Shown one piece after another: positions 24,901 through 31,850 of a stretch of DNA of 64,000 nucleotides. The DNA lies in contig JAZAYU010001094.1 of the NCBI GenBank assembly GCA_038501625.1, positions 1 through 64,000 on the forward strand. Reading direction: 5' to 3'. A program made the position numbers and the translations under genes. The number at the start of each line of letters is the position of its first letter. Position 1 is the first letter of the stretch. The DNA is from Corbicula japonica (taxonomy: Eukaryota; Mollusca; Bivalvia; Venerida; Cyrenidae). Below the pieces are notes generated by a model. The model was given only the letters and a program-made list of their open reading frames with translations. It was not told the origin of the DNA and did not search any database.

Positions 24901-25373
24901 CTCAGCTTTTTTCCGACTGACCAGTTGCATCCTAGATACCAAAGACTTTTGACAAGCCTCAGTCTAGCAATCTTATGACCACGAGCCAATATTAAAACTG
25001 AGTGCGGAGTCTACAATCTCAAGTGTTTGTGCTAAGGATTATAAAACAGAGAAAGTAAACCAGTCTCAAATCCGAAGCTGTGAAATCTCAAATCTCATCC
25101 ATATCACTCCGATTAAGTAGTATCACAAAATTAAAGTAATATATTATATTGTCTATTAGAACACTGTTGTTTTGTATTTTAGTCGTGCGAGTTTCCTGGG
25201 GAGGTATGTCTGCACGGGTCATCACGTGGGATCTCGGAGCCACGAATGGAGTGGTCCACATCATTGACACTGTCCTCTCTACAGCGTCAGATATTGCCTT
25301 GAACGTCATTGAAACTCCCACACGACCGAGTTCAACCCAGAGTTCAACAGCATCACCCATCAGTGTTGGCTAA
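9879..25373 (+). CDS. FAS1 gene 1: secreted four-FAS1-domain protein, 16 coding exons
   Basis: Joined exons: 9879-9986, 10854-11022, 12130-12230, 12944-13119, 16993-17158, 17687-17810, 19416-19554, 19987-20140, 20642-20708, 20922-21051, 21268-21415, 21827-22013, 22609-22744, 23613-23740, 24613-24739, 25183-25373. All introns are GT-AG, and phases agree at every junction except exon 9/10 (one base too many). The product is about 749 residues: signal peptide (1 to about 21), then FAS1 domains at about 24-165, 185-315, 328-480 and 494-720. The H2-type motif appears as NGIIHVLD (152-159), NGVIHIID (302-309), NGVLQYID (466-473, His replaced by Gln) and NGVVHIID (708-715). A Ser/Thr/Pro-rich tail follows, with no hydrophobic C terminus for a GPI anchor or membrane span. 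FAS1 proteins act outside the cell in adhesion and matrix assembly. Four FAS1 domains recall TGFBI/periostin, but no EMI domain is seen, so orthology is not claimed. Confidence 0.85.
10310..10605 (+). repeat. Dispersed repeat family B copy in intron 1
   Basis: Shares with 61970-62245 and 27760-28085 the blocks 'ccgctgaa.atggaa.ggtat', 'gaaggtt.catgttca', 'catatgca.accatcgttt' and 'aattgtactgttta.t.gtgtaaatattg'. It begins with a poly-C run (10311-10323). Open frames here are chance. Confidence 0.65.
10854..11022 (+). CDS. FAS1 gene 1, exon 2: FAS1-1 H1 region
   Basis: Enters in phase 0 and leaves in phase 1. Encodes 'GVLTVFAFNDTSYANMP', the H1-type core (T.FAP.D.AF in the family), then 'LTREEKKEYVQTFT'. 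About 95% identical to exon 2 of copy 2. Confidence 0.85.
11370..11455. repeat. Inverted repeat in intron 2
   Basis: 'ccagtctcaaatctcaa' and its complement 'ttgagatttgagactgg' face each other across a short loop. Fragments of the same phrase recur at 20210-20320, 25055-25100, 25480-25520 and 30890-30930, so this is a dispersed foldback element. Confidence 0.65.
11500..11830. repeat. AGATC-rich dispersed repeat in intron 2
   Basis: Phrases such as 'agatctacactg', 'ccagatcag.ttgcaca' and 'tgtgcagacttatctagatc' recur at 30990-31020, 40090-40130 and 44980-45125. Function unknown; a dispersed non-coding repeat. Confidence 0.4.
12130..12230 (+). CDS. FAS1 gene 1, exon 3: FAS1-1 middle
   Basis: Enters in phase 1, leaves in phase 0. 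Encodes 'STLTSVNGKQLFINKRN', the TL.G..l..... strand region of a FAS1 domain. The acceptor is 'tttcag' and the donor 'gtaagc'. Confidence 0.85.
12780..12875 (-). repeat. Family A fragment in intron 3
   Basis: On the minus strand it holds only the 5' part of family A: 'atcaggaatggcc', 'cagcctccccacatagcc' and 'agtagagaggag'. Confidence 0.5.
12944..13119 (+). CDS. FAS1 gene 1, exon 4: end of FAS1-1 with the H2 motif
   Basis: Phase 0 in, phase 2 out. Encodes 'NGAMIIEQLQASNGIIHVLD', the conserved FAS1 ending, then a linker. An internal GT at 13057 in 'cttgtaagtgat' looks like a donor. It was not used because the frame continues into sequence conserved in copy 2 as 'cttgtaattgat'. Confidence 0.85.
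13735..13901. repeat. Foldback element in intron 4
   Basis: Arms of about 60 bp pair imperfectly: 'acagtattcattctgtatgt' region against 'acagaatgcatactgt'. A tight inner stem 'atcac...tcgacc-ttcg-ggtcga...gtgat' forms the centre. No coding content. Confidence 0.6.
14835..15420 (+). repeat. Dispersed repeat family A, longest copy (intron 4)
   Basis: The most complete copy. The 5' part (14850-14990) is shared with 31560, 42240 and 58140. A hairpin CAGTGGCAA/TTGCCACTG (14998-15020) follows, then 'ggtttaaaccaggttctagg' and a tail to 15420 that is otherwise found only in the inverted copy at 26030-26500. No protein is encoded. Class unknown. Confidence 0.7.
15700..15910 (-). repeat. Dispersed repeat family B copy, inverted (intron 4)
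   Basis: On the minus strand it carries 'gaacaggctgaatcaaaccgagc' type hairpin sequence, 'ttggtgtaaatattgagttgc' and 'catatgcataccatcgttt', all family B markers. Confidence 0.6.
16230..16850 (+). repeat. Imperfect tandem repeat, units of about 120-145 bp (intron 4)
   Basis: About five units each carry 'accaagtttggtgtcaatag', 'aaactcaagttattgagc', 'gaaactgaatttct' and 'tgaccttgaccttga'. Anchor positions of 'ttgat' at 16461, 16584 and 16728 give spacings of 123 and 144 bp. I associate this phrase with mollusc genomes, from memory. Confidence 0.7.
16993..17158 (+). CDS. FAS1 gene 1, exon 5: start of FAS1-2
   Basis: Phase 2 in, phase 0 out. Encodes 'LFKDLMDRLVANYFAETI' and 'KVTFFLPSENALRKIP' (H1 type). 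The acceptor is 'ttctag'. Copy 2 has the same exon with a 7-bp duplication. Confidence 0.85.
17330..17630 (+). repeat. Dispersed repeat with GACGGAC-rich end (intron 5)
   Basis: Starts 'acaagagatgtttgtaaaac', passes through 'ggtcaatgtgactttgac', and ends in the short-period block 'ggacggaccgaccgacggac' then 'gcaaagcaatatgcctcc'. This organisation is familiar from bivalve genomes; no protein is encoded. Confidence 0.6.
17687..17810 (+). CDS. FAS1 gene 1, exon 6: FAS1-2 middle
   Basis: Phase 0 in, phase 1 out at 'cgag|gtagaa'. Encodes 'MLNRVVYTSYAENQESY' and 'YRVMFMRQDRN'. Intron sequence just downstream ('cgttgtccaacttt') is conserved in copy 2, where it reappears at 48928 beyond a large insertion. 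Confidence 0.85.
17960..18035 (-). repeat. Family A fragment in intron 6
   Basis: A minus-strand copy of the first part of family A only ('atcaggaatagccacatcca', 'cagcctcccc'). Confidence 0.5.
18515..18790 (+). repeat. Degenerate minisatellite in intron 6
   Basis: Loose repetition of 'acactattgct...ttattggatgtt' phrases. The same array type lies at 49170-49560 in the matching intron of copy 2, so it predates the duplication. Confidence 0.5.
18791..19243. mobile_element. MITE of 453 bp with 5-bp target duplication (intron 6)
   Basis: Terminal inverted repeats of about 35 bp begin CACTGTCGTATAACAGCTGC and continue ...CCTGTACCAATAGTG. Both sides are flanked by TACTC (18786-18790 and 19244-19248). 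Inner segments around 18840-18880 and 19000-19040 are also inverted. No transposase. I found no matching insertion in the corresponding intron of copy 2. Confidence 0.8.
19416..19554 (+). CDS. FAS1 gene 1, exon 7: end of FAS1-2 with the H2 motif
   Basis: Phase 1 in, phase 2 out. Encodes 'VKSGGVTAMVERGNIT' and 'NGVIHIIDTMFGFVYN'. The NIT triplet is a possible N-glycosylation site. Copy 2 differs at 11 of 139 bases, nearly all synonymous. Confidence 0.85.
19987..20140 (+). CDS. FAS1 gene 1, exon 8: start of FAS1-3
   Basis: Phase 2 in, phase 0 out. Encodes 'FNMLLNRVSPDIQALI' and 'GVNLFVPTDDAFTYIQNL', a textbook H1 region. Copy 2 has the same exon with one extra T near the start. Confidence 0.87.
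20642..20708 (+). CDS. FAS1 gene 1, exon 9: FAS1-3 middle
   Basis: Encodes 'TSTVTDVLGAIHNILYSLAI', the only open frame and a good match to the helix after H1. Ending at the strong donor 'acag|gtatga' leaves phase 1, whereas exon 10 needs phase 0. A weak alternative donor at 'aaca|gtgatc' further on would restore phase 0 but adds unrelated-looking residues. Confidence 0.6.
20922..21051 (+). CDS. FAS1 gene 1, exon 10: FAS1-3 middle
   Basis: In frame with ATT at 20922 it reads 'IVQLCMVRDGSIEVSQING' and 'DSKLVVYNDGN', as expected for this part of FAS1. It ends in phase 1 at 'aaca|gtgagt'. Joined in phase 1 after exon 9 it would stop at TGA 20957-20959, so one base is in conflict here. Confidence 0.65.
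21268..21415 (+). CDS. FAS1 gene 1, exon 11: end of FAS1-3
   Basis: Phase 1 in, phase 2 out. Encodes 'VAWVNGGNVRARITRPDVKV' roughly (first residue completed across the junction) and 'NGVLQYIDAVLGVPSM', the H2 motif with Gln in place of the usual His. Confidence 0.82.
21827..22013 (+). CDS. FAS1 gene 1, exon 12: first helix of FAS1-4 and start of its insert
   Basis: Phase 2 in, phase 0 out. Encodes 'LTYIAMRMVGLLNFLKDQRF', then an Asn/Gln-rich, disordered-looking stretch ending in 'FPNQYPTLYPNQ'. This begins a low-complexity insert within the fourth FAS1 domain. Confidence 0.8.
22609..22744 (+). CDS. FAS1 gene 1, exon 13: N/Q/Y/P-rich insert of FAS1-4
   Basis: Phase 0 in, phase 1 out. Encodes 'PTMYPNNLPEYLYQQRVQQ' and a Gln/Asn/Ser/Tyr-rich stretch, continuing the Y/F-P-N-Q repeats of exon 12. 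No conserved FAS1 core residues lie in this exon. Confidence 0.78.
22847..23016. repeat. Two tandem hairpins in intron 13
   Basis: Hairpin 1 (22847-22919) has nearly perfect arms 'gaaattagaaacgcaacttc' and complement around a short loop. Hairpin 2 (22942-23016) uses the same arm sequence, more diverged on its left side. They look like one small foldback unit that was duplicated. Confidence 0.75.
23613..23740 (+). CDS. FAS1 gene 1, exon 14: H1 region of FAS1-4
   Basis: Phase 1 in, phase 0 out. Encodes 'CGNITSVCQFTVFVPNGSAI', where 'FTVFVPN' is the H1-type strand. Two Cys flank a possible N-glycosylation site (NIT). The acceptor is 'attgtag'. Confidence 0.8.
24613..24739 (+). CDS. FAS1 gene 1, exon 15: FAS1-4 middle
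   Basis: Phase 0 in, phase 1 out at 'aaca|gtaagg'. Encodes 'VFRRLIIPNQLIFLENLP' and 'YKAHTGDEIVVRKETEN'. It fell below the ORF length cut because of frame and length, but its splice sites are strong. Confidence 0.8.
25183..25373 (+). CDS. FAS1 gene 1, exon 16: end of FAS1-4, S/T/P tail and stop
   Basis: Phase 1 in. Encodes 'VSWGGMSARVITWDLGATNG' followed by VVHIIDTVL, then a tail rich in Thr, Pro and Ser (SSTQSSTASPISVG) ending at TAA 25371-25373. The tail may be O-glycosylated. No transmembrane or GPI signal follows. Confidence 0.83.
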
Positions 25374-25557
25374 CAGTCTCTAATTATGTTTATCTTAAGG
25401 GCTCTAGGTCATAAAACAGATTGGAGGCCAGTCTTTAATCTGAAACATCTGATTGGCTTAAATGATGACAAGTCGCCATTTCAACCAGTCAGATGCTTGA
25501 GTTTTGTGACTCGTCTCCAGTTTAAGGTTTATAATCTTGGGCATAGTAATAGTATTA

Positions 25558-25960
25558 AATCGAACACTTTAGAAAAGCAAGCAAACTTTCTTGATCTTAA
25601 TCTGTCCATTGGAAATGGTTACGTCACTACTAAACTATATGACAAAATAGATGATTTTAACTTTAATATTAAATAGTAAATTTTCCGTTTTTAGACGGCG
25701 ATGTTGCTCGGGGTTTATATCTCACAGCCTTTTCGCTTTTCAAGAGCTTGCAACGATGATAATGATTTCAATTAACGTAATCTTTTGCATTACATAAAAA
25801 CTTTAAAACACGGTTATCGTTATCACAAATTAAGTAAAACCTTTATCAAGTTTTATCGCCGATACCCAGATCTAATTCAAAAATACAAGGGCAGTTTAAA
25901 ATCGCTATTGCAACAAGTTTCTTCAAGGCCAGTTTTATAGAGATTTTATTTATAAACTTA
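25558..25960 (+). pseudogene. Retroelement-derived fragment (RT C-terminal type), frameshifted
   Basis: The first frame reads 'LEKQANFLDLNLSIGNGYVT' and 'KLYDKIDDFNFNI'. After a stop, other frames continue with 'NFPFLDGDVARG', 'YRYHKLSKTFIKFYRRYPDL' and 'IQKYKGSLKSLLQQ'. From memory this block order occurs at the C-terminal side of certain RT-bearing mobile elements in invertebrates; the exact clade is not assigned. At least two frame breaks, so inactive. Confidence 0.6.
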
Positions 25961-26029
25961 AGAAGAAAAAAGGCAATGCTTATTTCTAGCGGTTACTCGT
26001 AAAAAACATCAGTAAATTTAAAAAGAAAG

Positions 26030-26510
26030 GTTACCAGCATGATATTTTAAAGCGCTCTGCAGTCCTCGCGATTAACCCATCTACAGTTGATCATTATGCT
26101 TACCTCTTTGGTTGCAGGGCGGTGGCAGGGGTTTAAGCGTTTATAAAGGTTAATGGGGAAATCTTTTTTTAAAAGAACCTAGAAGCTCGATTAGTTTCTT
26201 TTATCCCTGTCATCGTGTTCTTGCTGATTTTACTCCAGCAGCTCTGGTCTCGGTAAGATCATTGAGTACCCGCCCTTTGGCTTTGCAATGCTATTAGCTT
26301 CTTATGGTTTATATGGTTGTGTGTTGTTGCATGCAACATTGTTGGGCTGATGGGAGGGTTGGATTTAATTCACCAAGACAACTTTTACTTGTTTTGTGAT
26401 ATGAGAACCTGCTTGGGCAAGTGTGAGGTCGGTGCACCTTAGTACCTGGTTTAAACCCCCAGTGCCAATTTGATTTTCCACTGACCGTTCTAATGTTTTG
26501 ACATATTTGA
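26030..26510 (-). repeat. Dispersed repeat family A, long copy, inverted
   Basis: Matches 14980-15420 on the opposite strand, including the rarely kept tail ('aatgatcaactgtagatgggttaatcgc' type sequence) and the 'ggtttaaacc' and 'gtgccaat' hairpin region. It lacks the 5' portion of the family. Confidence 0.7.
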
Positions 26511-27759
26511 CCAATCTCCTTCGCAGAGTTGTCGTTCCTTACACTCACTGTACACCTCTGCGAAAGGCTCAATGTCAAGATTTTTGACCAAACTAAGAAG
26601 CTTCGTTGAATACGGTCATAATTATGGATTTGAAAGCTTGTGATATAATAAATGACAGAAATCTTCACTATCTTTCATTAAAACCGAAGAAACCCAAGCT
26701 ATTTTAAATGTAGTTGGTGAACTATTTTTTTAGTTCAAGTGAAAGTAGTTGGAAGTAGTCCCAGCCTATAACAGAGGTGAATGTATATGAGCCGATAGTG
26801 AAAGAGAGTGATATTTGACATTGATATTTTTATCAGGAGGCACGGGATAGTGTGGCGCCCCTATTAATAAAGTCGAATTTAGCATCCTAACATTTAATTT
26901 AGATTTTATTTATTGTTAGACAGACTAACGCGATAATAAATGCATACACAATTTTACTAATCAATTTAGACCTTATACATTGTATTTTAACTTACATGTG
27001 TAATCAAACTGCATCTCGTATAACAGTGTAAAAGGATTATTCACAGTCTATGAATTCAAACTTTTGTATAAAAATGTTCGTGATTTGAATTTTTATAACA
27101 ATTTCAATCTGAACAATTATTATTTCCGCGAAACCCAAATAGAGCTTCTTTTAACTTATTTGTGAATTTAAACACACCATTTATTACCAAGTGACGAAAA
27201 AATGAAAGATTTTGTGAATTGCATTGTTATATAGTGGAATCATTACACCTATACCCCAAATTCCGGATATACCGAATAGTATGCTTTATTGAAAATAATA
27301 GCATGTGTACCAAATGAAGTATAACAAATCCATTTGATTGTTTAAAAAACTCTATTATCTTGCAGATCACAACATTTATGACGTTTCAAAATAGATATTA
27401 TTTTAGAAATCATGTTATCTATATATGGAGTGTAAAGCATATACCGATGTTAATTAATGTATAATTTCAAAACACGGTCCGAGTCATTAAAAAGGTATGG
27501 TGCACTTTATGACAAGAACAAAACAACATTATCCATACGTTCAATCTCTACAAGACGTCGTCGCTCTTGAAGTCTATTTACGATATTAAATCGCGCGCGT
27601 GATTTTTGCAGGGGTGGATGCAGAGGGTTTCAGTCCTCGAACCTCCACTTGAGTTGCAATATTTAATTTTCATAGAAAGTTTAAAATGTTATCATGTTTC
27701 TGTCCCAAAACTGGCCCAAACGAAACCCCTGGAAATCCTGCACAGTTCCATACTTGAAA

Positions 27760-28085
27760 ATGTGATATCTGTACAGACGTTGCATTCCCGTTGATTTTGT
27801 TCCATACGCCGCTGAACATGGAAAGGTATTAATCTGAAAATACCGCATTGAATGTCCCTTGTTCACAGCCATATTTCTACCATCGTTTAGGATGATCAAA
27901 ATTGTACTGTTTATTGGTGTAAATATTGACTTGCCCTCGACCCGGGGCTGGATGGCATGGGCGGTGGTGTGCATTTCAATTTTGCACATGAACAGGCTCA
28001 ATTAAACCGAGCCTGCAATATTTTCGTATTTGTCGTGTTCGGTTGCTTTCAAAGTTCCCTCCTCATCTATTTCTAACATGCGGAA
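27760..28085 (+). repeat. Dispersed repeat family B copy
   Basis: Carries 'catacgccgctgaacatgga', 'taccgcattgaatgtccctt', 'gtttattggtgtaaatattg', 'cccggggctgg', and the hairpin 'gaacaggctcaattaaaccgagcctg' near 27990-28015. It ends about 250 bp before the start codon of copy 2. Confidence 0.7.
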
Positions 28086-28211
28086 GACAATAAAATACCA
28101 TAAACACAACAAGTAGATAATTGTCACTTTACAACACGCATATATAGTTTTTTAAAGCAATCACAATTTAATATGAAAGATAGATACTAGACTGCATGAG
28201 TGCGCAGTTTT

Positions 28212-28218
28212 TATATAA
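28212..28218 (+). promoter_or_regulatory. Candidate TATA element of FAS1 copy 2
   Basis: TATATAA lies 115 bp upstream of the ATG. It was picked from base composition and position only. Confidence 0.2.
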
Positions 28219-28332
28219 TCTGTTTACTGTTGCGGGTTTTGATTTGATCGCCATTAAGCCGGATGCACTCGTCCGTCACGGTCGGTAAACAGGTCCATTT
28301 CTAATCACGTAACGACAAACGAATAAACAAAG

Positions 28333-28452
28333 ATGGATGCAATATACCTTTGGAGTTTATTTTTAATTTTACAATTAGTAACATTATCTAACGCTCAAGT
28401 TAGTTCGGGTACAATTCTGGAAGTTTTGACAACAACAAATGGATTAAAAACT
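28333..28452 (+). pseudogene. FAS1 copy 2, exon 1 (intact)
   Basis: 40 codons: a hydrophobic signal sequence (IYLWSLFLILQLVTL) up to about 'SNAQ', then 'GTILEVLTTTNGLKT' matching gene 1. A at -3 and G at +4 around the ATG give a good start context. The signal peptide differs strongly from that of gene 1, although the FAS1 part is conserved. Confidence 0.8.
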
Positions 28453-29179
28453 GTAAGTTACATGTATTATAATAATGCCTTTTTCAAATTCAAAAAACGC
28501 CGAATGAGGAAGTGAATTTACCCTGATATTTAAATAAAAATTATAGTCGTCAGACATTCTGTGCAACATATTACTTGATTGAAATTCAGAATATATGTTA
28601 TTTCTCATGTTGAAGCGTTGTCAAGTTATTAATATAGCAATGCGAAAAGAGTAAAATACGCCGAAATAAAAATGTCAGTTGCATGCCCGTATCTGTTTGT
28701 TTTAACTAGAAAACACCTGGTGCAAACAGTTAAATTAAACAAAATGTTGAATTTGAAAATGAGTTTTAAATATGTTTATTTCCGTATAGAAATGGAATAT
28801 TTTATAAAAATTAACCCGATAAATACAGTGAAATAAAATACAAAGCTATATTTGCTTGGTCCAATCAGGGATGTCAGTAAATGCCAATTCCCCGGTAAAT
28901 CACGCGGAAACACTTAAATCCGGTATGCAAGAAAAAAAATAAATAAAACTTTATCACCTTTTGTGTTTTAAATAGCTAATGACCAAGTATATTAGTTTAT
29001 TTATTAAATGACAAAGACTTACTTTAATAAAAACACTTTTTGATAATTATGAGACATTTTACATATTTCTTTACTTACACAACAAAAAAGTATTAAAGTA
29101 TTAAACTATAAGATAAATAGTCCACTTTGTGTCCGTACATGCACAAATGGCTTTAAGAACGCTGTGAGCTATCCTCGCC

Positions 29180-29600
29180 AAAATTGTTGCGAAAGACGAC
29201 GCCCTATCTCCTACAACTACACTTTTCGTGGCCACACACTAGAGAATGCTACATCGTTACAGCGAAATACCTGGCTGCGCCGTTAAATGTAATCTAGATT
29301 GGGGCGAATATTTCAACAACATCTGAAACAATACCAGCAGTACCATCAGCTTTCTTCAACATGGCATCTACCTCAAAGACGGCTCATAACAGATGAGTTC
29401 TCCACTACTTGGAACATGCAAACCCATTCCTAAAAGATTTCTGCCGTACTCAATATCACCAACAGCCCTGCGTCTCACGTACGATCAAGGAAAGGAACAG
29501 CCTCCCACCCGAAGTCACGTCAGCCGGGTCAGTTGAGTCATTCCATGCTCATCTGAACCAACTCTTTATCTTTAACGTTGTGTCTTCCTTTGTCAGCATT
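29180..29600 (+). pseudogene. LINE 3' end fragment (CR1/jockey-type RT tail)
   Basis: The frame at 29409 reads 'FCRTQYHQQPCVSRTIKERN' then 'SLPPEVTSAGSVESFHAHL'. This fits the usual C-terminal ending 'fSF.PRTI..WNsLP..i..a.s...F' of CR1/jockey-group RT proteins. The preceding region has stops. A dead-on-arrival 5'-truncated insertion in intron 1 of copy 2. Confidence 0.65.
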
Positions 29601-29879
29601 TTAACCTGCTCTATACATACTTTTATACCTTCAAAACTGTTCTATCTCTCAGCGCAAGAACCTCTCAGTCGACTTCAGTTAACTTAAGATGGCCAGTATA
29701 CCGGAAGAAGAAAAAAGATGGCAAGATTGTATCACGGTTTGGGGCTTATTCACTTTGTCTGCACATTAACTTGACACTGGTTTGAGTTATTCTCATCAAA
29801 CATAATATGTGTGAAGCCCTGTTAATATTTTCCTCGAGAGTGTGTAGTATATTGTCATGTTTGTTTGGATTGAAAGATC

Positions 29880-30010
29880 TGTTCAGCGGCGTATTGTCCC
29901 CCGATAAAAGAATGGGTTTGCCCTAATCGAGAAAACAATGGGCGGAACTAAATAGAATATAATTTTGGCAGGGGATCTTAGAATATAAATTCTGCATATC
30001 ACATACAATG
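29880..30010 (-). repeat. Family B fragment, inverted (intron 1 of copy 2)
   Basis: On the minus strand it matches 39690-39830 ('attctcagatcc', 'gttccgcccattgtttt', 'gggcaaacccattctttt', 'atacgccgc'). Confidence 0.6.
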
Positions 30011-30436
30011 CCAAAAGGCAATATTCAAAAAGCAGGAAGAATAAGTTTGGGGGTGTTTGAACAATATCCAAATCAATATAGGTTGGGAAATTGCCAACAC
30101 CCATCACAAAACTGGATGAAATATTAAAACAAAGGTAATTTTAGAAGTACTATTAACATAGTACATAAGTATTGTGCCCATCGACGTTCAAAGGACGCAA
30201 TTGATAACAGCACTGATTGAATGAGCGGGGAGACTTTTTACAGCCGCCACACGGCACACACAACGCTATTGTGATATTGAAAAAGATGAAAAGGGAACTA
30301 TGAAAGCAATCGACATGAACAGGCATCAAAAGTGAAACATGACATGCATATTTACTGTCACTGTAGTAACGTCACTAAAGAGATGTGACTGTGGTATTAT
30401 TCAATGTATTGTTTAGTCACTTTTGATACATTGCTG

Positions 30437-30439
30437 TTT

Positions 30440-30474
<35 letters not shown>
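30437..30474 (+). repeat. (TTG)n microsatellite
   Basis: About twelve uninterrupted TTG units in intron 1 of copy 2, shortly before exon 2. The Leu run in the overlapping frame is an artefact of this repeat. Confidence 0.9.
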
Positions 30475-30475
<1 letters not shown>

Positions 30476-30546
30476 TGTCTTTGTTTTTGCACTTTTGGTG
30501 GTGAGATAAAAAGTAAAGAAGTAATGACTTTGCATTTATTTTCTAG

Positions 30547-30715
30547 TTTGGAAGTTGGTGTCAGGAAACTGTCCCAGCGTTGTACATTGGTACTGGAGTT
30601 TTGACTGTGTTTGCCTTCAATGATACGTCATACGCAAATATGCCGTCACAAGACAGGGCTAAACTGATGTCCCTGACTCCCGAGGAAAAGAAATAATATG
30701 TTCAAACATTCACAT
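30547..30715 (+). pseudogene. FAS1 copy 2, exon 2 with premature stop
   Basis: 169 bp, the same length as in gene 1, with 8 differences. One changes the Glu codon GAA to TAA at 30694-30696, in frame, seven codons before the donor. Splice sites are intact ('ttctag', 'gtaagt'). Confidence 0.87.
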
Positions 30716-31146
30716 GTAAGTACATGACAAGATATGCTTTATGGATCAGTTTTTGTATTGATTAACATAATTAACATATTCATATTGAAACAATCATTGC
30801 ACAAACAGCACAGTCTTTATATCATATTTCTTTAAACTCTTTCCAAAGGGACGCGGCTGTTTCCCCTTTTGTAGCCAGGGCCGAAGATCATAAAACTAAG
30901 TTTTGAGATCAGTCTCAAATCTCAAGCATCTGATCTGACTTGACCAAAGATTACAAGTTTTCGTCTGTGTCAGAAAGCCTATGCAGGCTGATCTAGATCA
31001 ACACTGGTTGCCGTAGGATATAAAACAAATCCCATGAAGAAAAGATCTAAATGGTCATTAAAGTTGATCCTTCAATGTCCCCATGACTTTAAACTTAAGT
31101 TAGACATTATACTTATTTTCAGATTTCTTTCATCTTTTAATTTCAG

Positions 31147-31247
31147 TAATGGATCGTGTAAGTGTTGATCAGATGACAGAAAACTCCACGCTCACTTCTG
31201 TCAATGGCAAACAACTCTTCATTAATAAAAGAAACAGAGTGTATTGG
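31147..31247 (+). pseudogene. FAS1 copy 2, exon 3 (intact)
   Basis: 101 bp with the same phases as gene 1. Encodes 'MDRVSVDQMTENSTLTSVNG' and 'KQLFINKRNRVYW'. Donor 'gtaagc' as in gene 1. Confidence 0.85.
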
Positions 31248-31544
31248 GTAAGCATTAATAAAATAAGAGTGTGTATATTGGACAAGTTTACAAAGAATCA
31301 ACACACTCATGTCCTGTGGAGGTGGCACTAAAAACTACTTAAGAGATTTAGCCACCCTACTCACATTGTGTCACATCTTGTTCCTTTTTTGTAAATTGTT
31401 CTTGGTGTCTGTTTGAAATCAATCATTGTATTACCCATGCCCCTTTTCCTCTCTACTTATAAGCTGTGTGAAAAGGCTGTGCCTTTAGTCTCAATCATTC
31501 AGACGCTCTGATTTCGCAAAGGCAATCAGAACGTCTGAAAAAAA

Positions 31545-31850
31545 AATGAAATATGCGTATCAGGAATGGCCACATCCAGCATACACAGCCTCCCCACACA
31601 GCCAAAAAGTAGAGAGGAAAAGAGAGCATGCTATTACAATAATCATTTTCAAAATGGACGCCACAAACAAATAACGAAAGTGAGAACCAGAGGGGTTACC
31701 GCCTTGGAACGGTCAGTGGCAAAACAAATTGCCACTGGGGGTTTAAACCAGGTTCTAGGGTGCACCAACCTCACCCTTGCCCCAACAGGTTCTCGTATCA
31801 CAAAACAAGTACAAATTGTCTTGGTGAAGACATTGTTCGTTAAAAAACGA
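31545..31850 (+). repeat. Dispersed repeat family A copy (intron 3 of copy 2)
   Basis: Well-preserved markers: 'atcaggaatggccacatcca', 'cacagcctccccacacagcc', 'gaacggtcagtggcaaaaca' with hairpin, 'aaaccaggttctagggtgca'. The tail is cut short compared with 14835-15420. A minus-strand scrap of the family lies just before it at 31430-31490. Confidence 0.7.

Larger units (their letters stand above)
25374..28332. other. Spacer between FAS1 gene 1 and copy 2
   Basis: Just under 3 kb. It holds a decayed retroelement fragment (25558-25960), an inverted family A copy and a family B copy, listed separately. No strong poly(A) signal lies close behind the gene 1 stop; an ATTAAA occurs near 25553 and AATAAA near 26864. 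Confidence 0.5.

Noticed and set aside
30404..30604. Open frame with a long Leu run before exon 2 of copy 2
   Set aside because: It is a (TTG)n microsatellite reading into exon 2 in another frame.
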